64,000 nt of DNA from Kitasatospora acidiphila (GTDB lineage: Bacteria > Actinomycetota > Actinomycetes > Streptomycetales > Streptomycetaceae). Below, piece by piece: positions 8,866 through 18,423 of the stretch (position 1 is its first letter; each line of letters starts with the position of its first letter). The translations under genes were made by a program, and so were the position numbers. The stretch is from the NCBI RefSeq assembly GCF_006636205.1, contig NZ_VIGB01000003.1, positions 6,388,501-6,452,500 on the forward strand, in the 5' to 3' direction. Below the pieces are notes generated by a model that ran no database searches, had not been told where the DNA came from, and saw nothing but the letters and a program-made list of their open reading frames with translations.

Positions 8866-9894
8866 GTGAGCACCTCCACCCCTCCCGGTTGGTACCCGGA
8901 CCCGCGGGCCGCCGGGCACGAGCGCTACTGGGACGGACGCGACTGGACCGGGCAGAGCCGGCCGCCGACCGCACCGGCCGCGGGCCCGGTCCCCGACGCC
9001 ACCCCGGCGTACGGCCAGCCGGCGATCCCGGAACCGCTGGTGCTCCCCGGCCCGGTCTCCGACGCCTCCCCGGCGTACGGCCACCCGGCCATCCCGGAGT
9101 CGCTGGTGCTCTCCGAGCCGCCGGAGCCCGCAGGATACGCCGGCCCGCTGCCCGTCCAGGAGCCCGGCGGCCACCCGTTCGACCCGCCGCAGCAGAAGCG
9201 CACCGGGCTGGTCATCGGCCTCACGGTGGGCGCGCTGCTGCTGGTGATGCTCGTGGGCGGGCTCGCCATGATGCTGTCCCGAGGGAGTGCCGCCCGCAGC
9301 AGCGACGCGGCGGGCGCCCCCGCACCGGCCCTGGGCGCCGGGCGGCCCACCGACCAGCCGGACGGCGTGCGACCGTTGACCCCCGCGCCGCCCCTGCCGA
9401 CCAGCGGCGCGCTCCAGGACCAGCAGCACGGCTGGAACGTCCCGCTGCCTCAGGGCTGGCAGGTGGCCGACCCTGGCGACAGCCACACCCTGATGATGGT
9501 CACCGGCCACTACGAGTGCGGCACCCCGGGCGGGTGCGTGCGCGGCAACTTCGCCATCGACGCCAAGCCCTCGCGCGGCGGCGACGCCGAGACGGTGGCC
9601 CGGCTGACCATGGCCTCGTACGCGCAGCAGACCTACGGCACCCCCGTCGACCACCAGGAGCTGACCTGCGCCCCGATCACCGTGGCCGGCCGGACCGGCT
9701 TCGCGGTCCGCTGGCGGGTGGTGCCGCAGCAGGGCACCCCGGCCTATCTGCTGCTGGTCGCCGTCCCCGCCGCCGACGGCGACTTCACCACCGTGGTCGG
9801 CGCGGTGGACGACAGCTCGAAGTCGCCCGACCGCACCATCCTGGACCGGATCGCCGCCGGCATCACCGCCGTGGTCCCGGCCGACGCCTCGTAG
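8866..9894 (+). CDS. DUF2510 domain membrane protein
   Basis: A 342-residue protein with an N-terminal DUF2510 domain (GWYPDPRAAGHERYWDG, about residues 8-24), a Pro-rich linker with a near-duplicated segment around AYGQPAIPE and AYGHPAIPE, one transmembrane helix at about 115-137 (GLVIGLTVGALLLVMLVGG), and a C-terminal extracytoplasmic domain of about 200 residues with two cysteines in ECGTPGGC. DUF2510 proteins in actinobacteria are usually membrane-anchored and of unknown function. GTG start at 8866, chosen because the domain begins there. Confidence 0.88.
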   Translation: MSTSTPPGWYPDPRAAGHERYWDGRDWTGQSRPPTAPAAGPVPDATPAYGQPAIPEPLVLPGPVSDASPAYGHPAIPESLVLSEPPEPAGYAGPLPVQEPGGHPFDPPQQKRTGLVIGLTVGALLLVMLVGGLAMMLSRGSAARSSDAAGAPAPALGAGRPTDQPDGVRPLTPAPPLPTSGALQDQQHGWNVPLPQGWQVADPGDSHTLMMVTGHYECGTPGGCVRGNFAIDAKPSRGGDAETVARLTMASYAQQTYGTPVDHQELTCAPITVAGRTGFAVRWRVVPQQGTPAYLLLVAVPAADGDFTTVVGAVDDSSKSPDRTILDRIAAGITAVVPADAS

Positions 9895-9899
9895 CCGCC

Positions 9900-10283
9900 A
9901 TGACCCGCAACGTCCGCCGGGTCCGGCGCCTGCTGGTGGGGGACGCCGCCTACCGATGGACGGTGGGCCACCAGCGCCGCGTCCGCTCGGCGCCGTGGCC
10001 TCCCGGGGAGTGCCACGTGCTCACGCTGCGGCGGGAGGGAACGCACGGGCGGCTCCAGATCGGCTTCCAGAAGCGGCCCGGACACCTGGTGCCCGACGGC
10101 TACCTGCCCTCCGGAGCAGTCGGCAGGGCGGGCGGGGCCTGCCTCAACCTGCACCAGCCCGGAACCGTCCGGGCCCTCCTGGACGAGGCGCTCGCCCGCG
10201 GCTGGCGGCCGGACCAGCCGGAGCCCGTCCACCTCGACGGCTGGCTCCTCTTCGACGCCGTGGCCGCGCGGCGCCCGGCATGA
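9900..10283 (+). CDS. conserved hypothetical protein, 127 aa
   Basis: Begins with an ATG five bases after the stop of the DUF2510 gene, so it is probably in the same transcript. The product is basic, has no signal peptide or membrane segment, and contains recognisable folded-domain features such as YRWTVGHQ, HVLTLRREG and LHQPGTVRALLDEAL. I recognise the type as a small conserved actinomycete protein but can name no function. Codon usage is normal for a real gene. Confidence 0.75.
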   Translation: MTRNVRRVRRLLVGDAAYRWTVGHQRRVRSAPWPPGECHVLTLRREGTHGRLQIGFQKRPGHLVPDGYLPSGAVGRAGGACLNLHQPGTVRALLDEALARGWRPDQPEPVHLDGWLLFDAVAARRPA

Positions 10284-10298
10284 TCCGTAAGAGCGGCC

Positions 10299-10814
10299 CT
10301 AGTCCCCGAACCGCTCCCAGAGCCTGGGAAAGCGCTCGGCCAGTGTCGCGGGGTCGTCGAAGTCGAACGGCTGCCCCGCGGGCCGGCGCGGTTGGCCGGT
10401 GCCGAGCTCCGGCAGCGGGAGGCCGGTGAGCTGCTCGTGCGCCTCGTCGGCGGCGTAGCCGATCTCCTCGGCGTCGCCGTCCTCCTCCTCGTCGAAGTCG
10501 GGCACCAACTCGGCCAGGTCGTCCGGGTTGTGCACCGCGCCCTCGAAGACCTCCCGGCCCTGGGCGATCAGCCAGCAGCGGAAGTAGTCGAACGCGTCAT
10601 CCGAGGCTCCGTCCAGCAGCAGCACCGCGGCACCCCACAGCTCCCAGGTGTACGCGCGCTGGAACCGCGCCTCGAACAGCCGGGCGAAGTCGATCACCTC
10701 GTCCGGCGTCAACTGCACCAGCCGCTCCACCAGCAGATCGGCCTGGTCCTGCGGATCACCGTCCGCGGCGTCCCGGGACTCGTCGATCAGCTGCCAGAAG
10801 TCGGTCTCGTACAT
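10299..10814 (-). CDS. DUF4240 domain protein
   Basis: A 171-residue acidic protein. Family features are FWQLIDESR near the start, the helix LVERLVQLTPDEVIDFARLF, YTWELWGAAVLLLDGASDD, and FDYFRCWLIAQGREVFEGA. DUF4240 proteins are cytosolic and of unknown function. The ATG at 10814 is chosen because the conserved region begins at YETDFW; starts at 10829 and 10859 are possible but add only unconserved residues. It converges on the gene ending at 10283. Confidence 0.85.
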   Translation of the reverse strand: MYETDFWQLIDESRDAADGDPQDQADLLVERLVQLTPDEVIDFARLFEARFQRAYTWELWGAAVLLLDGASDDAFDYFRCWLIAQGREVFEGAVHNPDDLAELVPDFDEEEDGDAEEIGYAADEAHEQLTGLPLPELGTGQPRRPAGQPFDFDDPATLAERFPRLWERFGD

Positions 10815-10910
10815 CACGCCCACCAGCATCGCCGCTAGGGGGTGCGAATGCATGCCCACGCGCCGGGGGAGCGGGGCGCGCGCTCGCTGGGTTGGGGGAA
10901 CGCCCTCGCT

Positions 10911-10973
10911 TCCACAGGGTCCACGGGGTCCACAGGGTCCACGGGGTCCACAGGGTCAATGGGGTCCACAAGG
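10911..10973. repeat. 9-bp tandem repeat, seven units
   Basis: Seven units of TCCACAGGG or TCCACGGGG, alternating, so the higher-order period is 18 bp for the first five units; the last two are diverged (TCAATGGGG, TCCACAAGG). It sits between the DUF4240 gene and the sucB terminator. On the plus strand it would encode Ser-Thr-Gly repeats, but no real gene surrounds it. Confidence 0.9.
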
Positions 10974-10992
10974 CACGCTCGCTCGGAAGCGG

Positions 10993-11038
10993 AACGCCGC
11001 CGGCCGGCGCCCCGCGAGGGACACCGGCCGGCGGCGTT
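10993..11038 (-). terminator. sucB terminator hairpin
   Basis: Perfect 15-bp inverted repeat (10993-11007 and 11024-11038, AACGCCGCCGGCCGG and complement) with a 16-base loop, starting 13 bases past the sucB stop on the minus strand. It ends the lpdA-sucB side of the locus. Confidence 0.75.
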
Positions 11039-11050
11039 GACAGCAGACCC

Positions 11051-12832
11051 TTACAGGCCGAGCTCGACCTCGAACTCGCCCGCCTCCAGGATCTCCTTGA
11101 CGGCCACCAGGTAGCGGGCGGCGTCGGCGCCGTCCACCAGGCGGTGGTCGTAGGAGAGCGACAGGTAGGTCATGTCGCGGATGCCGATGGCGGTGCCGCC
11201 GTCGACCTCGATGACGACCGGGCGCTTCACGGTGGCGCCGATGCCCAGGATGGCGGCCTGGGTCGGCGGCACGATCACGGTGTCGAAGAGCGCGCCGCGC
11301 GAGCCGGTGTTGCTGATGGTGAAGGTGGCGCCGGACAGCTCGTCCGGGGTGATCTTGCTCTCGCGCACCTTGGTGGCCAGCTCGGCGGTCTTCTTGGAGA
11401 TGCCGGCGATGTTGAGGTCGCCCGCGCCCTTGATGACCGGGGTCATCAGGCCCTTCTCGGAGTCCACCGCGATACCGATGTTCTCGGTGTCGAAGTAGGT
11501 GATGGTGCCCTCGGCCTCGTTGATCCGGGCGTTGATCACCGGGTGGCTCTTCAGCGCCTGGGCGGCGGCCTTGACGAAGAACGGCATCGGCGACAGCTTG
11601 ACGCCCTCGCGGGCCAGGAACGAGTCCTTGGCCTTGCCGCGCAGCGACATGATCTTGGTGACGTCCACCTCGACCACGCTGGTCAGCTGGGCCTGCTCGT
11701 GCAGGGCCTTCATCATGTTGTCGCCGATGACCTTGCGCATCCGGCTCATCTTGACCGTCTGGCCACGCAGCGGGGACGGCGCGGCGGCGGCCTTCGGCGC
11801 GGCGGCAGCGGCGGGGGCGGTGGCCGGGACGGCGGCAGCGGCGGCCTTCGCGGCCTCGGCGGCGGCCAGCACGTCCTGCTTGCGGATCCGGCCGCCGACG
11901 CCGGAGCCGGTGATCGCGGAGAGCGCGATGCCCTGCTCGGCGGCGAGCTTGCGGACCAGCGGGGTCACGTAGGCGTCACCCGAGTCGGCGACCGGCGCGG
12001 CGGCGACCGGAGCGGCCGGGGCGGCAACCGGGGCCGGAGCGGCGGGAGCCGCGGGGGCGAGCGGAGCCGGAGCGGGGGCCGGGGCAGCCGGGGCGACCGG
12101 GGCAGCCGGAGCCGGGGCCGGGGCCGGAGCAGCGGCGACCGGGGCCGGGGCAGCCGGGGCGGCAACCGGGGCCGGAGCGGCAACCGGAGCCGGAGCAGCC
12201 GGGGCGGCCGGAGCAGCCGCAACCGCACCCGCGGCGCCGATCAGCGCGAGCTGGGCGCCGACCTCGGCGGTCTCGTCCTCGCCGACCAGGATCTTCACCA
12301 GGGTGCCGGCGACCGGCGACGGGATCTCGGTGTCGACCTTGTCCGTCGACACCTCGAGCAGCGGCTCGTCGACCTCGACGGTGTCACCCTCGGCCTTCAG
12401 CCAGCGGGTGACGGTGCCCTCGGTGACCGACTCGCCCAGCGCGGGCAGCAGCACCGGGGTGGCGTCGCCGGCGGGGGCGGCCGGGGCCGGAGCGGTGGCG
12501 GCCGGAGCCGGGGCAGCCGGGGCCTCGGCAACCGGAGCCGGAGCGGCCGGAGCGGCCTCGGCGACGGGGGCCGGGGCGGCAGCCGGGGCACCGGAGCCGT
12601 CCTCGATGATCGCCAGCTCGGCGCCGACCTCGACGGTCTCGTCCTCGGCGACCTTGATCGAGGCCAGGATGCCGGAGGCCGGCGCGGGGATCTCGGTGTC
12701 GACCTTGTCGGTCGACACCTCGAGCAGCGGCTCGTCGGCCTCCACTCGCTCACCCTCGGCCTTCAGCCAGCGGGTGACAGTACCTTCGGACACACTCTCG
12801 CCCAGCGCGGGCAGCGTTACTGAGACCGCCAT
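11051..12832 (-). CDS. sucB: 2-oxoglutarate dehydrogenase E2, dihydrolipoyl succinyltransferase
   Basis: Core acyltransferase of the 2-oxoglutarate dehydrogenase complex. The 593-residue protein has two N-terminal lipoyl domains (about 1-78 and 120-200) with lipoyl lysines at K43 and K165 in STDKVDTEIP, a peripheral-subunit-binding domain (VTPLVRKLAAEQGIALSAI, about 290-330) and a catalytic domain ending with SYDHRLVDGAD, which carries the active-site His. Ala/Pro-rich linkers separate the domains. The ATG at 12832 is chosen because the lipoyl domain begins there and GGAG lies 11 bases upstream. Paired with lpdA upstream. It could also serve as a pyruvate dehydrogenase E2, since actinobacterial complexes share subunits. 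Confidence 0.93.
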   Translation of the reverse strand: MAVSVTLPALGESVSEGTVTRWLKAEGERVEADEPLLEVSTDKVDTEIPAPASGILASIKVAEDETVEVGAELAIIEDGSGAPAAAPAPVAEAAPAAPAPVAEAPAAPAPAATAPAPAAPAGDATPVLLPALGESVTEGTVTRWLKAEGDTVEVDEPLLEVSTDKVDTEIPSPVAGTLVKILVGEDETAEVGAQLALIGAAGAVAAAPAAPAAPAPVAAPAPVAAPAAPAPVAAAPAPAPAPAAPVAPAAPAPAPAPLAPAAPAAPAPVAAPAAPVAAAPVADSGDAYVTPLVRKLAAEQGIALSAITGSGVGGRIRKQDVLAAAEAAKAAAAAVPATAPAAAAAPKAAAAPSPLRGQTVKMSRMRKVIGDNMMKALHEQAQLTSVVEVDVTKIMSLRGKAKDSFLAREGVKLSPMPFFVKAAAQALKSHPVINARINEAEGTITYFDTENIGIAVDSEKGLMTPVIKGAGDLNIAGISKKTAELATKVRESKITPDELSGATFTISNTGSRGALFDTVIVPPTQAAILGIGATVKRPVVIEVDGGTAIGIRDMTYLSLSYDHRLVDGADAARYLVAVKEILEAGEFEVELGL

Positions 12833-12913
12833 GGTTTCAGCGACTCCTATCAAGTCTTGCGTTCAGGGAAGTCCGTGTGAATGGACCGGATAAGTGGTGC
12901 GGGGCGAGAGGGC

Positions 12914-14302
12914 TCAGTCGTGCGCGTGCAGCGGCTTGCCGGCCAGCGCCAGGTGCGCCTCGCCGAGCGCCTCCGACTGGGTCGGGTGCGCGTGGATCAG
13001 CTGGGCGACCTCGGCGGGCAGCGCCTCCCAGTTGTAGATGAGCTGGGCCTCGCCGACCTGCTCACCCATCCGGGCGCCGACCATGTGGACGCCGACCACG
13101 GCGCCGTCCTTGACCTGGACCAGCTTGATCTCACCGGCGGTCTTGAGGATCTTGCTCTTGCCGTTGCCGGCCAGGTTGTACTTGAGGGTGACGACCTTCT
13201 CCTTGCCGTACAGCTCGACCGCCTTGGCCTCGCTGATACCCACCGAGGCGACCTCGGGGTTGGAGTAGGTCACGCGCGGCACGCCGTCGTAGTCGATCGG
13301 CACGGCCTTGAGGCCGGCCAGCCGCTCGGCGACCAGGATGCCCTCGGCGAAGCCGACGTGGGCCAGCTGCAGGGTCGGGACCAGGTCGCCGACGGCCGAG
13401 ATGGTGGGCACGTTGGTGCGCATGTACTCGTCGACCAGGACGTAGCCGCGGTCCATCGCGACCCCGGCCTCCTCGTAGCCCAGGCCCTGCGAGACCGGGC
13501 CGCGGCCGATCGCGACCAGCAGCAGGTCGGCGTCGATCTGCTTGCCGTTCTCGGTGGAGACCCGCACACCGGTCTCGGTGTACTCCACGCCCGAGAAGCG
13601 GGCCTTGAGCTCGAACTTGATGCCCCGCTTGCGGAAGGCGCGCTCCAGCAGCTTGGAGGAGTTCTCGTCCTCCAGCGGAACCAGGTGCGGCAGGGCCTCG
13701 ACGATGGTGACGTCGACGCCGAAGGACTTCCAGACGGAGGCGAACTCGACACCGATCACACCGCCGCCGAGGATGACGGCCGACTTCGGGATCCGGTCGA
13801 GCTTGAGGGCGTGGTCGGAGGAGATGATCCGGTCGCCGTCGATGGTCAGGCCGGGCAGCGACTTCGGGACCGAGCCGGTGGCCAGCACGATGTGGCGGCC
13901 CTCGACCCGCTGGCCGTCGACATCCACCGAGGTGGCCGAGGAGAGCCGGCCCTCGCCCTGGATGAAGGTGACCTTGCGGGAGGCGACCAGGCCCTGCAGG
14001 CCCTTGTACAGGCCGGCGATCACGTCGTCCTTGTACTTGTGGACGCCGTTGATGTCGATGCCCTGGAAGGTCGCCAGCACACCGAAGTCGGCGGCTTCCT
14101 TGGTCTCGTCCGCGATCTCGGCCGCGTGCAGCAGCGCCTTGGTCGGGATGCAGCCGCGGTGCAGGCAGGTGCCGCCCAGCTCGCCCTTCTCGATCAGGGC
14201 CACGCTCAGCCCGAGCTGGGCGGCGCGGAGCGCCGCGGCGTAGCCGCCGCTTCCGCCTCCGAGGATGACTACGTCGAAAACGGTGCTGGCGTCGTTCGCC
14301 AC
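12914..14302 (-). CDS. lpdA: dihydrolipoyl dehydrogenase (E3)
   Basis: Flavoprotein that reoxidises dihydrolipoyl groups with NAD+, shared by 2-oxo acid dehydrogenase complexes. The 462-residue protein has the FAD motif GGGSGGYAAALRAAQLG near the start, the redox disulfide GGTCLHRGCIPTK, the NAD-binding GGGVIGVEFASVW, the second FAD motif SAVGDLV, and the C-terminal catalytic His-Glu pair in HAHPTQSE. The GTG at 14302 is chosen because GGAGG precedes it and the conserved protein starts there. It lies 81 bp upstream of sucB on the same strand. Confidence 0.95.
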   Translation of the reverse strand: MANDASTVFDVVILGGGSGGYAAALRAAQLGLSVALIEKGELGGTCLHRGCIPTKALLHAAEIADETKEAADFGVLATFQGIDINGVHKYKDDVIAGLYKGLQGLVASRKVTFIQGEGRLSSATSVDVDGQRVEGRHIVLATGSVPKSLPGLTIDGDRIISSDHALKLDRIPKSAVILGGGVIGVEFASVWKSFGVDVTIVEALPHLVPLEDENSSKLLERAFRKRGIKFELKARFSGVEYTETGVRVSTENGKQIDADLLLVAIGRGPVSQGLGYEEAGVAMDRGYVLVDEYMRTNVPTISAVGDLVPTLQLAHVGFAEGILVAERLAGLKAVPIDYDGVPRVTYSNPEVASVGISEAKAVELYGKEKVVTLKYNLAGNGKSKILKTAGEIKLVQVKDGAVVGVHMVGARMGEQVGEAQLIYNWEALPAEVAQLIHAHPTQSEALGEAHLALAGKPLHAHD

Positions 14303-14579
14303 GTCACGTCCTCCATGCAATGGGTGTGGATCGTCCGGGCCGGTGCTGGTTCCGCCAGTACTGGTTGTCCAGGTGTCGGAAGCCCTTGTGAGGCGCCCAG
14401 TCGTGCCGGAAATACATCTTCGCACTTGTTCACCGCGACTGATGTCCGGGTCCGTGCCCCGGGGGTCGGACGGCCCGGTCCGCACCCCGCCGGGACCCGG
14501 GTTGACCCCCGTCTGCGCAGGTCAAGGCCGTGATCAGGCGGTTCTGGCGGGCCGCCGCGCCCGACCCGCCCCGGCGCGA

Positions 14580-14594
14580 TTCCACTGTGTGGAA
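14580..14594. promoter_or_regulatory. operator-like palindrome upstream of lpdA-sucB
   Basis: TTCCAC-TGT-GTGGAA, a perfect 15-base dyad in the long leader region of lpdA. It is about 280 bases from the lpdA start, and no cognate regulator is evident. Confidence 0.3.
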
Positions 14595-14670
14595 CAAAGT
14601 TTCGCCGGAGGCGAACAGGGAGATGAACGGGATTCGGCGGGCTACCAACCGGTAACCAGGCGCAAAAGTC

Positions 14671-14705
14671 AACAGGGCCCGGTGCGAAAAGCACCGGGCC
14701 CTGTT
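14671..14705 (-). terminator. pepA terminator
   Basis: Perfect 15-bp stem (14671-14685 and 14691-14705, AACAGGGCCCGGTGC and complement) with a five-base loop, 12 bases beyond the pepA stop on the minus strand. Confidence 0.85.
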
Positions 14706-14717
14706 CGAGGGGTCGGG

Positions 14718-16208
<1,491 letters not shown>

Positions 16209-16355
16209 GTATTGTGTCCTGTTCTTTCGCGGTCCACGGCCGGATTTGCGGCATGGCTACAGCCCAAGCATGCTCCGTCGTGGCGGCGCAGGGCTACGGT
16301 GCGCATGGTAGTCCGCGGGTTGGGATGCCGTGCCCCCTGGGATGCAGACGGTTCT

Positions 16356-17141
16356 TCAGGGACCCAGTGCGAGAGCGGCCAGCGCGGCCATGGCGGCCGT
16401 CTCCACCAGCGCACCCAGCACGTCCCCGGTGATCCCGCCGAACCGCCGCACGCAGCGCCGCAGCAGGAAGACGGCCGCCAGCTGACCGAGGATCAGGGCC
16501 AGCGCATACCGAGGGTGACGGCCGACCAGTGCCACCGCGCCCGCCGTCAGCACGGTCACCGCGAGTGCCGCCCGGGTCGGCACGGTCGCGGCCACCATGG
16601 CGCCCAGCCCGCCCGGTCGGGCGGCCGGCACCTGCTCCCGGCAGCCCCACAGCAGCGCACAGCGGCCGGCCGCCCCGGCGGTCAGCGCGGCAAGCAGACC
16701 CCGCCCCGCCGAGTGCCCGAACTGCTGGGCCAGCACGGCGATCTGACCTGCCATCAGCAGCACGAGGGTGAGTACGCCGAACGGGCCGATGTCGGACTGC
16801 TTCATGATCCGCAGCGCGTCCTCGGCGGGCTTGCCGCTGCCCAGGCCGTCGGCCACGTCGGCCAGCCCGTCCAGGTGCAGCCCGCGGGTGAGCACGGCCG
16901 GCAGCGCCACCGCGGCGACCGCGCCGAGCAGCGGCCCGGCGCGCCAGCAGAGCAGCGCGCCGACGGCCCCGGCCAGCGCCCCGACCAGCAGGCCGACCAG
17001 CGGCGCGGCCAGCATCGCCCGGCCGCCCGCCGCCCGGTCCCAGCGCTCGACCCGGACCGGAAAGACCGTCAGGGTGCCGAACGCGAACCGCAGTCCGGCC
17101 AGCCGCAGTCCGGGCGACGGCTGGGCATCCGGCGTGCTCAG
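16356..17141 (-). CDS. cobS: adenosylcobinamide-GDP ribazoletransferase CobS
   Basis: Integral membrane enzyme that joins adenosylcobinamide-GDP to alpha-ribazole, completing cobalamin. Recognised from GLRFAFGTLTVFPVR near the N-terminus, the active-site segment TRGLHLDGLADVADGLGS and MKQSDIGPFGVLTLVLL, and the C-terminal RRFGGITGDVLGA; several membrane helices fill the rest. The frame has no ATG, GTG or TTG near the right place. The best fit is a CTG at 17141 that overlaps the cobT stop as CTGA, giving 261 residues and translational coupling. The conserved part begins about 14 residues in, so a later start would truncate the protein. Confidence 0.9.
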   Translation of the reverse strand: MSTPDAQPSPGLRLAGLRFAFGTLTVFPVRVERWDRAAGGRAMLAAPLVGLLVGALAGAVGALLCWRAGPLLGAVAAVALPAVLTRGLHLDGLADVADGLGSGKPAEDALRIMKQSDIGPFGVLTLVLLMAGQIAVLAQQFGHSAGRGLLAALTAGAAGRCALLWGCREQVPAARPGGLGAMVAATVPTRAALAVTVLTAGAVALVGRHPRYALALILGQLAAVFLLRRCVRRFGGITGDVLGALVETAAMAALAALALGP

Positions 17142-18253
17142 AGCTTGCCCAGCAGCTCGGCGGCGGTCGGCAGCGGTCGCGGCCGGCGGGGCGTGGACGG
17201 CAGCGCCGGCTCGAACAGCTCCTCGGCCAGGGTGTCGGAGGCGGCCTGCAGCAAGGGCAGCGCCAGAGCCGAGCCGACGCCCTCGCCCATCCGGGTGTCC
17301 TGCTCGTGCAGCGGGGTCAGGGTGAGCCGGTCGTAGGCCTTGGCCAGCGCCGGCTCGCCGGTCAGCACGGCGGCCCGCCACCACTCCGGGGCCCGGAACG
17401 CCACCCGCTGCGCGACCAGCGCGCAGGCGGCCGACACCACGCCGTCCAGCACCACCGGCAGTCGGCGCACCGCGGCCTGCAGCAGGAACCCGGTGATCGC
17501 CGCGAAGTCGGCGCCGCCGGTGGCCGACAGCAGCGCCAGCTGGTCGCCGAGCACCGGGCGGGCGCGGCGCAGCGAGTCGCGGATCGCGGCGCACTTGACC
17601 ATCCAGACCTGGTCGTCGATGCCGGAGCCGCGGCCGCAGACCGCGGCCGCGTCGGTGCCGCAGAGCGCGCCGATCAGCACCGCCGCGACCGTGGTGGAGC
17701 CGACCCCGAGGTCGCCGAGCAGCACCAGGTCGGTGCCGAGCTCGGCCTCCTCGTCGGCCAGCGCGGTGCCGACCGCGAACGCCGCGGCGGCCTCCTCGCG
17801 GCTGATCGCGTCCATCCGGTCGATCCGGCCCGAGCCGCGGCGCACCCGGTGCGCGGTGACGTCCTCGGGGAACTCCTCCAGCGGGGCGTCCACCGCCACG
17901 TCGACCACCCGCACGCCGGCGCCGTAGCGGCGGGCCAGCCGGGCCACCGGGGCGGTGCCGTCCAGCACCGCGTGCACCCGGCGGGCGGTGCCGCCGGTCG
18001 CGGGCAGCCGGGAGACGCCCAGCTCGGCGATGCCGTGGTCACCGGCGAACAGCAGCACCTTGGGTGCGGTGACCGGTCGCACGGGGGAGGCGCCCTGGAC
18101 CGAGGCGAGCCAGTTGCCCAGCTCCTCCAGGCGTCCCAGCCCGCCGCGCGGCTGCTCCAGCTCCTGCCAGCGCTGCTCCGCGGCCCGGCGGGCGGCGTCG
18201 TCCGGCCGCTCGACCTGGGCGGCGAACATGTCGAGATCCACGGTGGTGTCCAT
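17138..18253 (-). CDS. cobT: nicotinate-nucleotide-dimethylbenzimidazole phosphoribosyltransferase CobT
   Basis: Makes alpha-ribazole phosphate, the lower-ligand precursor of cobalamin, for CobS. The 371-residue protein has the conserved PRGGLGRLEELGNWLA near the N-terminus, the LLFAGDHGIAELGVS segment, the LLGDLGVGSTTVAAVL phosphate-binding loop and GGADFAAITGFLLQAA; the catalytic glutamate expected near the C-terminus is in DTRMGEGVGSALALPL. The ATG at 18253 is preferred to the one at 18271 because similar proteins start at the DLD-MF region. Third gene position in the cobU-cobT-cobS set, and its stop overlaps the cobS start. Confidence 0.95.
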   Translation of the reverse strand: MDTTVDLDMFAAQVERPDDAARRAAEQRWQELEQPRGGLGRLEELGNWLASVQGASPVRPVTAPKVLLFAGDHGIAELGVSRLPATGGTARRVHAVLDGTAPVARLARRYGAGVRVVDVAVDAPLEEFPEDVTAHRVRRGSGRIDRMDAISREEAAAAFAVGTALADEEAELGTDLVLLGDLGVGSTTVAAVLIGALCGTDAAAVCGRGSGIDDQVWMVKCAAIRDSLRRARPVLGDQLALLSATGGADFAAITGFLLQAAVRRLPVVLDGVVSAACALVAQRVAFRAPEWWRAAVLTGEPALAKAYDRLTLTPLHEQDTRMGEGVGSALALPLLQAASDTLAEELFEPALPSTPRRPRPLPTAAELLGKL

Positions 18254-18280
18254 CGCGGGGAACCTTACCAATCAGGTCTG

Positions 18281-18423
18281 GAGGGGCCGCCAGTAGTCGG
18301 GGCGGCGTCGCGACGCCCGGACTCTCTCCCCCAGCCTTCGGCCGGGAGGTGCCCCATCGTCGGCGCCGCCCAGACTCGGCCCGGACGCCGCTCCTCGATC
18401 CACCCCACTACTGGCGGCCCCTC
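18281..18423. repeat. 143-bp palindromic element between cobT and cobU
   Basis: Perfect 17-bp inverted arms, 18281-18297 (GAGGGGCCGCCAGTAGT) and 18407-18423, extended inwards by four more pairs after a one-base bulge. Inside lies a second hairpin repeat (18325-18357) that is related to the copy at 2645-2677. The right arm encodes the last codons and the stop of cobU. The structure looks like a non-coding mobile or REP-like element. Confidence 0.8.
18325..18357. repeat. dispersed palindromic repeat, intergenic copy
   Basis: CTCCCCCAGCCTTCGG followed by CCGGGAGGTGCCCC folds around TTCG. It shares CCCCCAGCCTTCGG with 2647-2660. I recall the form CCCCCAGCCTTCGGCTGGGAGG as abundant in some streptomycete genomes. 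Confidence 0.75.

Larger units (their letters stand above)
14303..14717. other. intergenic region upstream of lpdA
   Basis: About 415 bases between pepA and lpdA, both on the minus strand. It holds the pepA terminator at its right-hand limit (14671-14705) and must hold the lpdA promoter. A perfect 6-bp inverted repeat TTCCAC-TGT-GTGGAA is at 14580-14594. No gene is supported. Confidence 0.5.

Noticed and set aside
10911..10973. CRISPR-like array
   Set aside because: The repeats are 9 bp with no spacers and no cas genes are near.
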